Part shown: positions 12,411 through 22,954 of the stretch, one piece after another | How the letters are laid out: each line of letters begins with the position of its first letter | Numbering within the stretch: position 1 is the stretch's first letter | Assembly (NCBI RefSeq): GCF_014633365.1 | Contig: NC_068340.1 | Location: 35,042,328-35,106,327 of the forward strand | From: Diospyros lotus | Lineage: Eukaryota; Streptophyta; Magnoliopsida; Ericales; Ebenaceae | Length of the DNA: 64,000 bases | Direction of reading: 5' to 3' | Notes under the pieces: model-generated | Seen by the model: the letters and a program-made list of their open reading frames with translations, nothing else | Databases searched by the model: none | What the model was told of the DNA's origin: nothing | Position numbers and translations under genes: made by a program

Positions 12411-13908
12411 GGCATTACCCTAGTCCATACCTCGAGCTTAACGAGATATTCACCACACCACTCTCCTAACTAGGAATTATTTCATGTTCAACAAAGATAA
12501 TGAGACTTTTCTTACTATCCGACGTCACTTGCCAACTGGGATTACTTCCCTTACCTAATTATCAACCTAGCCTCAATCATCTTTGTTTAGGCTACAATCT
12601 CCATATTCTCAAACTTATTGGGCTACCTCGATATTCGGGCCTTACATTGAAATAAGCGCATCATCTTGATTTGCGTGTTAACTTCAAAATTTGCACAAGT
12701 CACTTCATCTTAAGCCCCGAAGCACCTTTGACTGAGCCTCAAAGCACTTCCTTGGTATGTGTGCCTTGACCTTGAAACGCATGCAAATTCTCGATTCTCG
12801 TGCATCACCTCAATTCTGGTGCACTATCTCGATTTTTGTGCACTGTCTCAAAACACGTGCCCGAACCCTTTTTTTTTTTTTTTCCAAAATCTCCGAAATA
12901 TTAGTAAATCTCCATTTCCTATTTTCTAGGAATTTTTTTCCATATATATATATATTTTTAAGGATTTTCTGGTATATATATATTATATATATTTATATAT
13001 ATATTTTTTTACATATATATTATTATATATATATATATATTTTTTTTCTCCTTCCTTCTCATTCTTCTCCCGAATTCCCTTCTTCTTCCTTCTTCCTTCT
13101 TCTTCCTTCTTCCTTCTTCTTTCCTCTTCTGCAACGCACAATTAGGGCAACAGCCACCGTGCACCGCCTCCATCGGCCGTCTCCACCATAGCCATCGCAG
13201 CACCTGCGTAACCAGCAACCGCAAGCCACCGCGTGACTTCCTCATGCCCTAGCCGCCGATCACCATCTTCTTCTTCCTCTTCCTTTTCTCTGCAACTCAC
13301 AAATCGGCCAATCAGCAACCGACCGCGAGCCTTGCCACCACCTCCGACGGCCACCATCGCCGGCTCGGCAACCACCCCAGCGTTGCATCGCCATCGGCCG
13401 CAAGCCATCGCTTGGCTTCCTCACGCCTAGTCACTGATCACCAGCTCCTCCCAGCCATCACTGCCGGCACAATCGGCTGACACCTTGGCCAGATCTGGTC
13501 ACGCAGTCACCGTTGCTTACTCCCTCGCACAGCCGTCAGCCCTCGCTCGGCTTCCTTCAGCCACCACAGCGACCCTCGTCGCCTCTGCAACTGCTGCCAT
13601 ATCGGGGTCGATTCGACCCAATCGGTCTGACCCGACCCAACTCGGCACGACCCGACCCGATCTAACTCGGCCCGACCCGACCAAATCCGACTCAGCCTGA
13701 CCCGACCCGATCCAACTCGGCCTGACCCGACCCGATCCAACTCGGCCCGACCCGACCGTACTTGATCCGCTTCAGGTTTGACCCACTAGATCTGACCCCT
13801 ATCTAATTTGACTTATCAGATTAGATCTAACCCATATCTGATTTGATCCATTCAATTAGATCTAACACATATCTGATTTGTTTAGATCTAACCAAATCCA
13901 TATCTATC
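12411..13908. other. Interior upstream of the LBD gene: TA-rich block, pyrimidine tract, GC-rich tandem repeats
   Basis: 12411-12850 is non-coding, with repeated CTCGATTCTCGTGCATC-like phrases. 12940-13040 is a dense run of TA repeats, followed at 13040-13130 by CTTCTTCC repeats. 13130-13600 is GC-rich with many CCATCG and CCGCC motifs and no coherent protein. 13626-13755 is a tandem array of about 25 bp (GACCCGACCCGATCCAACTCGGC). On the plus strand this could be a promoter and 5' leader brought along with the LBD gene. That is inference. Confidence 0.5.
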
Positions 13909-14439
13909 ATGCCAAGGCACAACACAATGAACCCCCGGTCTCGATGTGGTGCCTGTGTAGTCTTAAATAGAGGATGTCATCCACAGTGCATTTTTGCTCC
14001 TTATTTTCGTTGTGAGAGTGGTACTGCTCATTTTGCTACCGTTCGTGAAGTTTATACTATCAGAAATGTCGTCAACCTCTTGACTCCGCTTTCGGTAAAT
14101 GACCGATTTTGGGCTTCCGATACACTTCTCTTTGAAGCTCAAGCCCGGCTTCAGGATCCTGTTTATGGGTGTGTATCTCACATTCTTGCTCTTCAGCAAC
14201 AGGTTAGTGAGCTGCAAGCCTATCGAGCTTATTTGCAAGATTCACTATTCGCATATTATTCTTCGCATCCCCAACTTGTTCCTCCATTTGATCCAAATTT
14301 CAACTGGAGCTCTAGTCTTCCCACCATCCCAGAGGCTACTCTACCTCACCCTAGCGAAACGAGCAGCAGCCAGATGCCGCTCTTGGATGACCTTGATGAG
14401 CTAGGTCCAGTCATCTTTGGCCACCGCCGACGTCCTTGA
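13909..14439 (+). CDS. LOB-domain (LBD) transcription-factor-like protein captured by a retrotransposon
   Basis: A 176-residue open frame. LBD proteins are plant-specific DNA-binding regulators of organ boundaries and lateral root initiation. The Cys block C13-x2-C16-x6-C23-x3-C27 is exact, and APYF, AHFA and the invariant DPVYG Pro (P84) are present. A coiled-coil-like segment follows (SHILALQQQVSELQ). The EAQARLQDPVYG-SHI-ALQQQV wording is closest to the class I LBD16/18/29/33 group. Unusual changes: KFLRRK after the second Cys is VVLNRG, and the GAS block (normally VFGASNV) is VYTIRNV. The frame is open from 13843. I chose the ATG at 13909 because LBDs start shortly before the Cys block (13927 is also possible). 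It is uninterrupted, whereas many LBDs have an intron in or near this domain. It sits antisense inside the LTR element. Expression and function are unknown. Confidence 0.85.
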   Translation: MPRHNTMNPRSRCGACVVLNRGCHPQCIFAPYFRCESGTAHFATVREVYTIRNVVNLLTPLSVNDRFWASDTLLFEAQARLQDPVYGCVSHILALQQQVSELQAYRAYLQDSLFAYYSSHPQLVPPFDPNFNWSSSLPTIPEATLPHPSETSSSQMPLLDDLDELGPVIFGHRRRP

Positions 14440-15331
14440 GCATTGGCACATTATCAGTTTTTATGGTTTGCCCCCCTCTTTTTTTTTTTTTTTGACTGTA
14501 CGGCTTGATCTCTTGTATTATATTTGAACATATGGAATGAATGTTATGTTTTGAGTACTTTCACATTTCATTCCCTTGTCCTTCCCTCGATAGCATATCA
14601 ATTACAAACAAATTATATCAACCTCTTTCAATTTTTAATAATTAATCACATCGAGGTAAATGATATTGAATCTTAATTGTCATCTCATTCGAAGATTGAA
14701 AATTTACATCCTAAGTCAGGCTACACAAACTTCTGAACCGCCGCGCCATGCTAGTGGCACTACCATGACACTACAATCCCCACGAAAATTAGGCTTAGTC
14801 CAGACATAACCTATAGTTCACTCTAGGTCTTCGGCGTTTAATCGTCTCTACAACAGACTGGTTATTCCATATAGAGGGTCACGGTCCCTCAACATGAGCT
14901 AACCTAGTGGCCACCTCCCACCTGCATTCAGTGGTCCCTAGCATTAAACCCGTCACTGATAGGCATCACCTGTAGTATTATTCCATGCTAGAGCCATTCC
15001 TCATTCCGTGGGTTTCACTCTCTATGGACATCTTGAGACAATACATGGTCTCAATATTCGGCGAACCACTTCATCACCTCTTCACTCCTATAAAGGACTT
15101 AACCCCTCATTTTCAAACACAATCAAATTATCTTTTGAACGTTATCTTAGCTTAACTTCATTCAAACCACTAAACACACCCTTAACTCTACTTGTCATTC
15201 CTATGTGTACAAAGACTCCTCTCATCCCAACTTTTGCTCTTATAACCTACCAATAATCCCCCGTCCAGTGTCCCCGGTCCAGTACCCCCAGCCTGTGGCT
15301 AGTACACGGTCCCAACACACGGCCCGAGTTT
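14440..15331. other. Element interior between the LBD gene and the primer binding site
   Basis: 14440-14590 looks like a 3' UTR for the LBD gene: T-rich, with AATGAATG-type signals near 14535-14543 and no poly(A) tail. 14640-15330 is non-coding and would be the element's own 5' untranslated leader on the minus strand. No gag frame is visible. Confidence 0.5.
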
Positions 15332-15342
15332 CTTTGATACCA
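15332..15342 (-). other. Primer binding site of the LBD-carrying element
   Basis: On the minus strand TGGTATCAAAG lies four bases after the end of the 5' LTR. It matches the plant initiator tRNA-Met primer site (TGGTATCAGAG) with one mismatch. Confidence 0.82.
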
Positions 15343-15346
15343 AAAC

Positions 15347-18079
15347 TATAGTGGCCCACTACCGGATAGTCCCGCTAGCATAGGATATCTGAAAGGAGGT
15401 CATCACAAGTGTGATATAGAACAATAACATACAACACCATAATACTATCCTTAGATAAACTCAGCGGAAGCTAACATAAAGGTTTACAACATCTTAGACC
15501 ATAGTCTAAACAAAATGAGATACAAGGGCACTAACAAATTTTACAACATAAAATTTCCTCACACTTGCCCTCATCACAAATGCTAACATAGACCATCTAA
15601 TTTGGAAGGTCTCTGTACACTTCTAACCCTGGGCTTTAGCCCCACTGGGCTCGCCCTCAACCACTGCTCTACTTGTACCTGGAATGACATGAGAGTAAAC
15701 AAGGTGAGCCACAAGGCTCAGCAAGTGTATTTATAAAGCATGGAGATATAGAATCAAAGGCAGGGATAATCAAGATAGAATAAACAATTCTATGATGAGA
15801 TATTAGTATAACGCGACTCATAAGTTCTCGGTTTACATTAATTTCCCATGCCGTGATTATTACATATATTATGCACTCGTTCCCATGCTCATGCATATGC
15901 ACCAATAGTAGGAAATTTTTCTGCATAATTCTCAAGGCTCTCACGGCCTACATATATATATATATATATCCATTCATGAATATATATGCATCATGAAAAT
16001 ACATCAACAAATGATAACAATTTGAGCCACGCCTTCTGGGTTGATGGCCACCTCACCCGCGTCAAGCGCTCATAGGATATCCTTTCTCATCCACGGACTT
16101 AGCCGTCGCGCAAAATAATAGGTGCGCAAATCGGTATAATCATGCATCACATATGCATATCCCTATTTCATGTCAATCCTCAATGATTAAGAAAAATCTC
16201 AAATCATGCTTAACATGCACAATTACATAAATTAAAGTGTGCACTATCTTATGATCACAGGGTAAATTTTAATACATTTATTGACTCATACTTATAGAAA
16301 TGCCCAAACCAATATTTACGGTATATTTTTACCCCAATAATAATCGCAAGGAATCAAAATTTATACATGCAAGAAACACTAAATCTTGCATGACACTAGA
16401 CCCTAATGAATAAATGTCATTCCTTAAGAAATGTAGGGTGACACAAAACCCTATTTAGATTTTTGCAATGTTCAACAAGAAAATGAATTAATATTGCAAG
16501 ATTTATCGAAATAAGGAAAATAAAACCCTTTTATCCAACAATGAGGGTTATCAAAAATAATTCAAAAAAACAATGGAAGAACTATACAAAAATCATAATT
16601 TTAAGCGTAGGAAGGATAGACTACATAGGAAGAGTTGAATAACAACATATTTCAGAAATTTCCAGATTTCAAGCATATTTTCAAAAATCCAATCTGGGCT
16701 CAATATTTGGTCAAATACCACAAACGATATACCAAATCAAAGCCTAATGAGTCTAGTTTCTGGAACATCAACTGGATTTGAAATCGGAAATAACCACAGA
16801 GCATTATACCCCAAAAACCGAAACAAGAACAGATTATTCAAAAACAGAGCAGAAAATTTCCAGATTCTGGGCAAGAATTTACAAGGATACTGTAGGCTCA
16901 AAACATAGCCAAAAATTCTAAAAAATTTACCAAATGAATATTATCAAGTCTAGTTTATATAGAAACAAACGGATCTTGAATCGGATATAACCACAGAGAG
17001 TTATACCCTAAAGAGTACAACAAGGTCAGTTTACTCGAAAGCAGTAAAATTTCCAGATCTTAGCAGGGATTTACAAGGCTATAACATGATCAAATCTTAG
17101 TCAAAAAATTCGATTCTTGTGTCTAAAATTGAGCTTAAGATGTCTAGTTTACAACCCAACAAACGGATCTCAATTTGGATATAAACACAAGAAGTTATAG
17201 ACCAAAGAACATAACATGGTCAGTGAATCCGAGAATAAGAATTTAAGAGCAACAACTTAAAAATGAAGGAAACAAGCCTTCTAAGATGGAAACAAGGTTG
17301 AAGAACTTGCATTAAAAGATAAACAAGAGAAGAAAAACTTACACAATCATAAGGAGAAGAAGAAGAAGAAGATCTTGAATTTGAAACAAGAAGGAAGGGA
17401 ATTTGCCTTAGATGGTTGCAATCCAAAGACATGAAGACACCCCTTGAAATTGAAAATTCCATAGTCTCCACTTAAAGCTTCAATGAAGAAGAACAATGGA
17501 GGAAGAAGAGACAATCGGGAGAGGGAGAAGAAGAAGGGAACAAGAAAGTAAGAAGAAAGAAAAGGAGGAAAAAAAATGTGGGAGACTTGTCTCCCAACTC
17601 CTTTCAATCCATCTCCCTTTTAATTTTCTCTAATTTACCCTTCATACTAACACACACAATTCACATATCTCTTACCCATTTTGGTCATTTTATCATTTTC
17701 TTAATCTTTTTTTTCTTTTTAATTAAGATACCATTCTCTATGCCCATGGCCCAAGCCCAAGTCAAAATATATAGCCCAAGCCCAAGTCAAAATATATGGC
17801 CCAATCCAATTAAGGCCCAATGGACTTTTCTTGAGATTTGGGTTCAACCCAATTCATTTACACTTAAGATTTAATTATTTATCAATGGTCTAATTCAAAT
17901 AAGGCCCAAACCCATTTAGCCCACAACTTTGAGACTTTTTCACACCAAATATTATTTTCATTAATTTACCCCCATTACCAACTCATATAATATTTTTAAC
18001 AATTAATTAATAAAGGCAACAACTCTAATGTGCAAACTAAAATACCCATAACACCTAGACCCACTAACGGGTCGTTACA
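15347..18079 (-). repeat. 5' LTR of the LBD-carrying element
   Basis: 2,733 bp, the same length as 9245-11977 and nearly identical. In element orientation it begins TGTAACGACC at 18079 and ends CACTATA at 15347, next to the primer binding site. Confidence 0.93.
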
Positions 18080-18084
18080 GTGAT
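18080..18084. repeat. Target-site duplication, right copy (GTGAT)
   Basis: Identical to 9240-9244. A 5-bp duplication is normal for LTR retrotransposon integration. Confidence 0.88.
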
Positions 18085-18114
18085 CTTCTTAGTAAAGTTA
18101 TTTTGTAATTAAGA

Positions 18115-19162
18115 TTAAGGGTGAGCAAAAGTTCGATTAAATTGAACTAACCAAACCAATCAATTTGGTTATTTTATAACAAAAGTTCAGTTCGATTATT
18201 TTTATTGAGAAGTTTGGTTTTCAATTTTTGGTTCGATTTTTTGTTTAAAAAAAATTGAACTAACCGAACCGACCAAAATGATGTTGTTTTGGTGCAATAT
18301 AAAAGAAATACAAAACATAAATGAGAAAGGCGGAAGGACCAAATCGCTTGGCGCCTAGCAGCCCTAGCCATTTACCCTTTCCATTCTTCTTTATCTCCAA
18401 TTCTCCAGTGGCCCATAGCTCCATTCGATGAAGACGCCGACACCAACATCTTCATCTGCCAAGCTACCATCGCTCCATCGAACCCACCTCAAGAGCCATA
18501 ACTGCTAGGCTACCATTGCATTGACATCGACATCTTGTCTCCCTTCGATGTCAGCCCAACATCTCTCTCTCCCTTCGATTTGCACAACTGTGCTTGCTCG
18601 TCGACGTCGATGGCCCTTTTGGTAAGTCTTTTGGTAACTTCTTATGGATGGATATTCTATTTTAAAACTTAGATCTTTACTAAAAGCCAACCATTAGATC
18701 CTTTTGATTTTTAGTTATGTGGATCACTAAGCCAAGGCGAAGTTGATGGTTGATTCCAATCGTCGAAATCTGCCGTGAATGGTGGTTGACGATGTTTTTT
18801 CAGAAACGTGTTTGGAGTTTTTTTTTTTTTACTATAAAATTAATTTTTAGATTTACAAAAAATTAACCATTGAATCAAATTCATATTTGGATATATGAAC
18901 CATCATGGTGGGGGGAATTCAATAATCGGTTCCAATCATTGAAATTGTTAGTTGGCTAGTTAGCCGACAATAACAATAACTATTCAGTTATTTTGTAGTT
19001 AGTTTTGGTTTTCAATTTGATTTTGTTACCATGGTATAGGTTTTGGTTTGTTCGGTTAGTTGAGGTTAGTCGGTTGGTTCAATTATTACATGCGATTCGA
19101 TTCGGTTCGGTTAGTGATTTTTGGGCAATTCAATTCAATTATAACTAATTGCACACCCCTAA
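18115..19162. mobile_element. hAT-like non-autonomous element
   Basis: The left end TTAAGGGTGAGCAA and the right end (opposite strand) TTAGGGGTGTGCAA are inverted repeats of the GGGGTGWGCA type common in plant hATs. They are followed on both sides by AATTGAA/GGTTCGGTT-rich sequence. No clean 8-bp target duplication is visible, so the exact ends may be off by a few bases. The centre (18370-18620) is GC-richer without a recognisable protein. Confidence 0.5.
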
Positions 19163-19492
19163 TCAAAATTCTAATTTCTATACAAAAGTTAGGGTTCTTT
19201 CTTACATTTTAGTGACACCTTTATAAAAATCGAAGAAATATGACATAGGCTCACAAAAGTGAAACTTTATAAAAATCTTGTGTGTTAATTGTTGAGATTA
19301 TTGCAATTATCTATTTATTAGAAAATCAAACACTAAATTTGTTATAAAAGTTAAAAATTTGATAAAAATAATTTTAAACTTAAAAACCCAATTCATCTCC
19401 CCTATTAGGTTATTTTTCTAAGTAACAAGTGATATAAGTAGATAATTTGTCTTTATCCCTTGCTTGATATATAAACAAGAAAATGACACCCA

Positions 19493-20560
19493 TATGGAAA
19501 TGAAACTACGAAAGACAATTCATAGATAAGCCACCACTATTTAATGGAACTAATTACACATGTTAGAAAGCTAAAATAAAAATCTATGTATAAACAAATA
19601 ACTACAAGGCCTGAAAATTTATCACTAAAGGTGTAAAGTTGCCTATCATAGTTGTGGAAGATATGGTTATACCTAAACCGAAAGATAAATATGATGAAGA
19701 AGACACTAGAAGGGTCCAAAGTAATGCTAAAGCCATGAACCTACTTTATTGTGCACTTTCACCTATAGAATTTAATAGAATATTGTGTTGTGAAACGACC
19801 AAAGAAATTTGAGATATGTTGTAGGTCATAGATGAAGGAACGAATTAGGTTATAAAAACTAGAATAAATTAAAATATTAGTGCAGAACTATAAATTACTT
19901 AAAACAAAATATGATGAATCTATATCTGATATATTTACTCATCTTCTTGATATCATAAATAATATGAAATCTCTTAAATTTTTTTATTATAATTATGAGT
20001 TTGTCAAGAAAATCTTAAAGTGCTTACTCAAGGAATGGAAATCAAAGGTAACAACAATCCAATAATCTAAGAATCTCAAAACTCTTGGAATGAATTAGGT
20101 CATGGGATTTCTTATAACTTACTAGATCTATTACAAGATAGATTTCCCAGAGAAAGAGGAAAAATACAAGAAAAAGAAAAATAGCGCTCTAAAGTCTATC
20201 AAGAAAGACCCCCAACAACTCAATGAGAGTGATGATGATGAAAGTGAGCTCACATTGATCACACAAAGATATAATATGCTTATGAAAAGGAAATTCAACA
20301 AAGAGGGTTCCAAAAGAAAACTAATATGAAGAACCTCAACAAAAGGAATTAGTAATATACAATGAGTGTAAAAAGTCAAGATATATCAAGATAGAATACT
20401 TTATGAACAAAATGAAAAGGTTCAAAAAGGAAATAATGATCGCAGCATGGAGTGACAATGACAAGAGTGAAAAATAAGAAGACATAGAAGAAAAAGCAGC
20501 AAACAACAGTGAAGATGAGGTAACATTTGAACCTCTTGCTTCTAATCCAACCTATGATGT
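19493..20560 (+). pseudogene. Decayed Copia gag (UBN2-type) fragment
   Basis: Broken frames on the plus strand follow the order of plant Ty1/Copia gag. NLLYCALSPIEFNRI lies near 19735-19785, then YDESISDIFTHLLDIINN and FVKKILKCLLKEWKSKV at 19905-20055. A worn zinc-knuckle-like CKKSRYIKIE follows near 20370-20400, and an AAWSDNDKSE acidic stretch near 20440-20475. Multiple stops interrupt it. No LTRs, integrase or reverse transcriptase are attached, so it is an isolated fragment. Confidence 0.75.
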
Positions 20561-20570
20561 CTATGCGGGT

Positions 20571-21141
20571 GAAAGTACACAATAGAGTTATTCATGGCTT
20601 TGGCATTGTTTTGAGCCCTTCTAGTGTCTTCTTCATCGTATTCATTTTCAGGTTTAGGTATAATTATTATATCTTTTACAACAACTATGATAAAGCAATT
20701 CTACATCTTTAGTGATAGATTTTAAAGTTTCATAATCATTTGTTCGTATATAGATTTTCATTTTAGCCTTCGAATAGTGATAAATAAATTTTAATTTTTT
20801 AAATTCTAAAAATTTTTGCCATCTCTTTCAAGGAAATCAATATGGGTCGTATAACAAAACATAAATGAAATCAAATCAACGAAATTTGCTTCCTCATTTT
20901 CTAATCCATCTCATCAACTTTCTCCATTATAACAATCTAAATGGATCCTTAAATGAATTTGCTTAAGCCTAGGAAAGATAGCCCCATGGACCACAAACTT
21001 AGAGGGCCAAATCATAATTTAAGAGCCCAAAAGAAATGGTATGTGGGGTGGGGATCCAACACGAGAATCTAGATGGGGCTTAAAAATTTAAGATAAAAAA
21101 TCAATCGAAGAAGAATAGAAGTGAAAAGGGCCCAATGACCG

Positions 21142-21194
<53 letters not shown>

Positions 21195-22650
21195 TTTGAT
21201 ATTGTTTAAAATATGTGGATTGAAAAAATAAACTTAATCCTAATTTTACGGTTTGATTTGGTTTGGGTTTACCACTAAAATGGTTTGGAATTTCTTCAAA
21301 CCTTAATATGTGGTTTAAGTTTCAAAATTCTTCCAAACTAAACCAAATTAATTCAGACTTAATATATAAATAGGTGACAGCCTCCCAAATTCTATTTTAT
21401 TCATCTATATGCATACATATATATTTAATTATTAATGCCTAAAAAAATATAAAATAGGGTGATGAGCTACCAATTAATTGGAAAGAGTGATTAATTTTCC
21501 ATCACTCATGGGATAGATATATAAAAATACAAAAAGGGAGACTACGTACTCATCCTCCATATATATATATATATATATATATAGGAGTACTGTTGATAGT
21601 CCCATTTGATGACACCGAGGTCCACCTCATCCCCACTTGTGGATCTAAAAAAGGGCACCACATGGACAAAAGATCACTTAAGCAACCAACAAAATTAACC
21701 ATTCATGCATGTGATTGCGACAATATTGTCTTATCACATGTATGTTAATTAGGGAAATCCAACCATATAGATATATAAAACCCATGATCTAGCAACACCA
21801 ACAATATATACTTGAGATCGAAGGGGTCTGCAATACAAGGTTTTAGTTAAGGGGTCTTGTACGTCGCTGACCGACCATGCATGGCACGCACACTCCCCTT
21901 CGATCTCAGGAACTCTGCCAACCACAACTCTTCAATGACAGTTCATTGTGAAGTATGCAAGGCTATAAATATAAAAGGGTTTAATTCACAAGTAATCCTA
22001 TATATCCTTCCCCCATATCTCTCTCTCTCTCTCTCAAAACAATTCTAACTTGATTGTTTTTAAAAATCTCCAATCCTATTGACAACCCATCCAAACTATG
22101 GTCGATCAACCATCAAGGCTCGTGGATCTCTTTCTCTTCGCCCTTCCCTCATTCCTTATCATGATTTCTCTATATATGGTAATGATAATAATTAACATAG
22201 AAGTTAATGCATTAATACCAGAACACACACAAATATATACGCAAATTAAGACACATGCATGAAAATAAAAGGTGTCGAAGCAAGTTGGAAACATATCGAT
22301 ACAAAGTTGATAGCATATATATGACTAATTATATTGTCCCATGCACCTGTGAGTGATGCATATATAGTCCTATTCAAATATTATTATCCACGACAAAATA
22401 AAATGATCGTGCATTGGATGCGGTCACAGTATACAATTAAGTGCACCAAACCACAGATCTCCAACTACTCCCACAATGCAAGGACCAGCTAGCCAGGCCT
22501 AACCATCTCATCTGACGGATCGAATTGCAACGACTATATATCCTCAATGTATATATGCTATAGTTCTATCCATATATAACCATCAATGGACCATTTCTTT
22601 TTGTCGCTAATTAAAGTCTTCCATATATAGATAAAAATAATTTTTTAAGA
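20571..22650. other. Intergenic, no gene seen
   Basis: AT-rich sequence with the AAT microsatellite at 21142-21195, a TA run near 21560-21583 and a CT run near 22020-22035. Short open frames have no family resemblance. Confidence 0.5.
21142..21195. repeat. (AAT)n microsatellite, about 18 units
   Basis: Uninterrupted ATA/AAT trinucleotide repeat. Confidence 0.95.
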
Positions 22651-22954
22651 TAATGTTTGTTAAAATAAGTAAGATAAGATTGTATATTAAAATAATTTTT
22701 ATTAAATTATTTGTTAAACTTTTTAAAATATATTGTAAGACATAGACATTATTTTTTCTTATCTGTAAGATTCAAGATATATTTATCTTGAGAGAAAAAT
22801 ATATAAGTATATTCGAAGAATATTAGATAAAAAGTTACATAACTTATTTTTTAAGAATCGCTAGATAAGTTTAACAAATATATTAAAAATAATAAAAATT
22901 TAAAATAATTTTTATATTTTATTTTTTTAATCTATATCTTAATAAAGAAACAGT
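22651..22954. mobile_element. MITE, family copy 2 of 3 (inverted relative to the others)
   Basis: Starts AATGTTTGTTAAAATAAGT and collinearly matches the reverse complement of 29308-29690, through TTTTTTCTTATCTGTAAG, GATATATTTATCT and TTTAACAAATATA to a worn right end. It has no coding capacity. Confidence 0.55.

Larger units (their letters stand above)
9245..18079 (-). mobile_element. Young, non-autonomous Gypsy-type LTR retrotransposon carrying an LBD gene
   Basis: Two direct repeats of exactly 2,733 bp (9245-11977 and 15347-18079) bound a 3,369-bp interior, and GTGAT duplications flank the whole. On the minus strand the LTRs read TGTAACGACC...GGCCACTATA. A primer binding site (TGGTATCAAAG) follows the 5' LTR and a polypurine tract precedes the 3' LTR, so the element runs on the minus strand. 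The only retrotransposon coding sequence left is a decayed integrase C-terminus next to the polypurine tract. Gag, protease, reverse transcriptase and RNase H are missing. The interior holds an intact LBD transcription factor on the opposite strand. By eye the LTRs differ at about four positions, so insertion is recent. Movement would need proteins from a relative. Confidence 0.92.

Noticed and set aside
13009..13430. Overlapping ORFs on both strands in the GC-rich part of the element interior
   Set aside because: Low-complexity Arg/Gly or Ser/Pro translations; no conservation or domain.
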